Positions 20,859 to 23,404 of a stretch of DNA of 23,404 nucleotides are shown here, piece by piece. A program made the translations under genes and the position numbers. Origin of the DNA: Candidatus Latescibacterota bacterium (lineage in GTDB: Bacteria > Latescibacterota > MVCY01); the NCBI GenBank assembly GCA_030608245.1, contig JAUWEO010000004.1, forward strand, positions 1 to 23,404, in the 5' to 3' direction. Each line of letters starts with the position of its first letter. Within the stretch, counting starts at the first letter, position 1. The notes beneath the pieces were generated by a model, which saw only the letters and a list, made by a program, of their open reading frames with translations, did no database searches and had not been told where the DNA came from.

Positions 20859-23394
20859 GATCTTTCAAAGACGTGCCAGTGTGTTTGTGCCGGTCCTCCT
20901 TGCTGGGGTCATTCTGGCCACTTTCGGTTGGGGCCTGCATACGCCCACCCTCATTGCCCACGAATCGAGCATTCTTCACTTGCCCCTGTTAGCCTGGTGG
21001 AAGAACCTGCCGCTGATCTTCTCCCGCCATTTCTTGATGTTCTCGGAGGGGCAATTCCGCCCGTTAAGCTATGGGCTGCTGGCGGTCGTTCGCACGTTCA
21101 TCGGAGCTGAGAATGTGCTCTTCTGGCACATCTGGTTGCTGGCCTTTCATTGGCTCAATGCGATCCTGGTTTTTCTTCTTGTCAGATACTTTTCAAAACA
21201 CCTCTTGAGTGCAGTACTTGCGGCCGTCCTTTTCAGTCTTCACCCCTTGGCCTCGGTGGTGGTCAACAATATCAACCATTTTCACTATGTGCTTGGCCTG
21301 ACTTTTTATCTGGGTGTACTCTGCTCCTATCTGTCGTTTGCTCACACATCGCGAAGGCGCTCCTACGTTGCGGCGGTTGTGCTGTTTCTCCTGGGACTGT
21401 TTACATCGAAGGTGGTGTTTACCCTTCCCATAGTCTTGGGCGCGTATGAGGTGCTGTATCGACGGTCGGGGTTCCGCACTGTGCTTGCACGCCTCCTGCC
21501 GTTCACCGCATTTCCTCTGCTTCTTTCGCCCCTCTGGTTGTTCTACAAGCCCCATCCGCTTTACTACAAATATATCGATTTCCCGCCCAGGGCAGGCTGG
21601 TACAGCTTCTTCTCCGTGGTGGGTGCCACGGGCTGGTATGCTAAGGGCTTGCTGTTTGGGTGGAACATCCCGGTGGTGCTTCATGAGGTGGTGGAGCGCA
21701 TCTTGAACTTCCCCCACTGGAGGTTTCTGATTTGGGGGCTGATCAATCTGGGGGTTTTAATGGCCGGGGGATGGGCTCTGCGAGGGAAGCGTTGGGCTGG
21801 GTTGGGCATTCTGTTTCTGTTTGGTGCTATGATTCCCTTTGCCTCTACTGCTTGGAACAGGGTGGATGAGTATATCTCCTGGACCTATTTGTATGCTCCC
21901 TCGGTAGGACTGGCTCTCCTGCTCGGTGGGTTGGCTGACCAACTTTGGTCTTCTGCCCGGCGAGGCCTACGTACTGGGGTGCTAACCTTTCTCTGTTTGT
22001 TGGTCCTCTATTATGGTGTTCAACAGGCCCGCATCAATGTTACTTCCCGCTCGGCGGTGGATTACTGGGGGCGTGTTTTGCGGTTCAATCCCAGCAGTGA
22101 AATTGCCTCTGTGGAATTGGGCAAGGCCTACCTGAAGCTAGGGAAAGAGGCACAGGCGTTCCGCTTCCTGTTTTCCCCAGTGACAAAACAGATACAAGGA
22201 TCATGTTTGGTGATGAGCCGGTATTACTGTGCCCAGGGCGACTATCTGGCCGCAGCCATCCACCTGGGAATGACCGGACAACAAGAGACTGGCCTGCAAT
22301 TTCAAGATCCTAAAATGGCGAGGGCGGAGTTGTTCTATGCCGCAGGCGCATTGGACTATGCGGAATCCGCTTTGGGAGGGATCCTGATGAGGAATCCGTA
22401 CAACATTACGGCTATGGAGCAATTAGCTGAGATCTGGCTGCTCAGGGGGTACATAGCTGCCACAGGCAGATTGACTGAGCGAACACTGGAGATTGCACCG
22501 TCCCACCGCAAAACCGTTCAGATGCGGAGAATGCTGGAAGCACAGCGAAGTGCGGCTATAACTTCTCGCACCCCCCAGGTGGTGCACCCGCCCACGCCGG
22601 GCTGGCTGAGATATGCGACGGGAGGGCCGAGAGAGGCCCAACTACGACAAGCAATTGTTCGGTCAAGTGAGCGCTATCACAGCGATCCGCTAATTCAAAT
22701 GGAAGCTGGAATCTGTTTAGTAAAGAGTGGCCAGCCCGGCCGTGCGCTGTCCAAATTGGAGTTTGCTACAGAATCTCTCTCCTCTTATGCCTATGCGTGG
22801 GCGATGAAATGCTGGGCTGCAACGGAGGCAGGGGCATACGAGCAAGCCGACGAAGCGGGCGAGCGTGCGCAGGAGTTGGATCCGCGGAGTCCAACAGTTC
22901 ACAGCGTCCTGGGTATTCTGTTCAGTGCTCAGGCTGGTGATCCGCGGGATCCAGCCTATCAGCGCAAGCTCGACCGGGCGATTCAGCATTACCAGCACGC
23001 ACTTCAGCTCGAGCCAGGTTACGCGTCCGCCCACAACAATCTCGGTAATGCGCTCAGGCGCGCAAGCCAACTCGATGAGGCCATCGAGCACTATCGTCAA
23101 GCCCTGCGTATCAAGTCGGACTATGCCGAAGCCTACAACAACCTCGGGATTGCCCTCGCCCAGCAAAACAGGCTCCAAGAGGCCGTAGATCACTTCCAGC
23201 AAGCCCTGCGCATCAGGCCGGACTATGCCGAGGCCCACAACAACCTGGGGATCGCGCTCGCCCAACAAGACAGGCTCCAGGAGGCCGTAGACCATTTCCA
23301 GGAAGCCCTGCGCATCAGGCCGGACTATGCCGAGGCTCGGGACAACTTGCGTATGGCGCTAAGGAGGCAACGTGGGTCTGGCGAGTCACGATAG
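20848..23394 (+). CDS. Polytopic GT-C/TMTC-like membrane protein with C-terminal TPRs, copy B (848 aa)
   Basis: A paralog of the 15948 gene. The ATG at 20848 overlaps the upstream gene by 11 nt and has AAAAAGGAG 6 nt before it, so it is translationally coupled. The membrane part (1 to about 395) keeps EGQFRPLSYGLL, LFWHIWLLAFHWLN, LHPLASVVVNNINHFHYVLG and FTSKVVFTLPIVLGAYE, but the first-loop D-H-E of copy A is A-H-E here (residues 37-39). TPRs run from about 711 to 837. It ends at RRQRGSGESR, about 155 residues shorter than copy A, lacking two repeats and the LAWLLATCPEP end module. About ten residues near 206 are also missing relative to copy A. Role as for copy A: a GT-C-like membrane protein whose TPRs may recruit partners; catalytic activity is doubtful. 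Confidence 0.8.
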   Translation: MTPKIFQRRASVFVPVLLAGVILATFGWGLHTPTLIAHESSILHLPLLAWWKNLPLIFSRHFLMFSEGQFRPLSYGLLAVVRTFIGAENVLFWHIWLLAFHWLNAILVFLLVRYFSKHLLSAVLAAVLFSLHPLASVVVNNINHFHYVLGLTFYLGVLCSYLSFAHTSRRRSYVAAVVLFLLGLFTSKVVFTLPIVLGAYEVLYRRSGFRTVLARLLPFTAFPLLLSPLWLFYKPHPLYYKYIDFPPRAGWYSFFSVVGATGWYAKGLLFGWNIPVVLHEVVERILNFPHWRFLIWGLINLGVLMAGGWALRGKRWAGLGILFLFGAMIPFASTAWNRVDEYISWTYLYAPSVGLALLLGGLADQLWSSARRGLRTGVLTFLCLLVLYYGVQQARINVTSRSAVDYWGRVLRFNPSSEIASVELGKAYLKLGKEAQAFRFLFSPVTKQIQGSCLVMSRYYCAQGDYLAAAIHLGMTGQQETGLQFQDPKMARAELFYAAGALDYAESALGGILMRNPYNITAMEQLAEIWLLRGYIAATGRLTERTLEIAPSHRKTVQMRRMLEAQRSAAITSRTPQVVHPPTPGWLRYATGGPREAQLRQAIVRSSERYHSDPLIQMEAGICLVKSGQPGRALSKLEFATESLSSYAYAWAMKCWAATEAGAYEQADEAGERAQELDPRSPTVHSVLGILFSAQAGDPRDPAYQRKLDRAIQHYQHALQLEPGYASAHNNLGNALRRASQLDEAIEHYRQALRIKSDYAEAYNNLGIALAQQNRLQEAVDHFQQALRIRPDYAEAHNNLGIALAQQDRLQEAVDHFQEALRIRPDYAEARDNLRMALRRQRGSGESR
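22978..23359 (+). repeat. TPR-encoding 102-bp repeats, copy B
   Basis: Tandem 34-codon units. The last two are nearly identical at the DNA level over about 60 nt (starting GGCCGTAGA at 23181 and 23283, exactly 102 bp apart), indicating recent amplification or homogenisation. Confidence 0.85.
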
Positions 23395-23404
23395 AAGTTA
23401 ATCC

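Overview
The window looks like chromosomal DNA of an uncultured Gram-negative bacterium. Every long gene encodes an exported, outer-membrane, lipidated or membrane-anchored protein. The mix is a PorV/UPF0164-type barrel, proteins ending in FlgD-Ig/CHU_C-like domains with a TPNGDG signature, discoidin-like domains, a CBM9-like protein, and TolB-like propellers beside TPR membrane proteins. I associate this mix with FCB-group and neighbouring candidate phyla (Latescibacterota, KSB1, Poribacteria and similar), but the sequence has no marker gene that settles the taxon. Shine-Dalgarno sites are clear and promoters are sigma70-like. There are no tRNA, rRNA, CRISPR or transposase genes.

Layout. Positions 1-13749 are all minus strand. 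Reading in the direction of transcription from about 13.8 kb leftwards: a 53-aa ORF that may be Spo0E-like, a small lipoprotein, a CBM9-like secreted protein, three tandem paralogous secreted proteins (637, 750 and 869 aa; discoidin-like modules plus a C-terminal Ig-like tail), an 887-aa outer-membrane-type protein with Asp/Asn-rich loops, a 241-aa lipoprotein, and the N-terminal 270 codons of a PorV/UPF0164-like barrel protein. Positions 14143-23394 are plus strand and hold a two-gene cassette present twice: a membrane-anchored TolB-like propeller with a CxxCH heme motif, then a GT-C/TMTC-like polytopic protein with TPRs. The two strands diverge from an AT-rich region near 13.8 kb with back-to-back promoters.

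How the genes may work together. The minus-strand set looks like a cell-surface or secreted carbohydrate/protein-binding locus. The plus-strand set looks like an envelope module. Both TolB-like copies conserve, besides CxxCH, a D-x-V-T-G-A-T motif that matches the ApbE flavinylation consensus and a CxxC pair. This suggests, without proving it, an extracytoplasmic FMN/heme redox protein translationally coupled to a GT-C-like/TPR membrane partner. That duplicated redox-plus-GT-C/TPR cassette is the best candidate here for an undescribed system.
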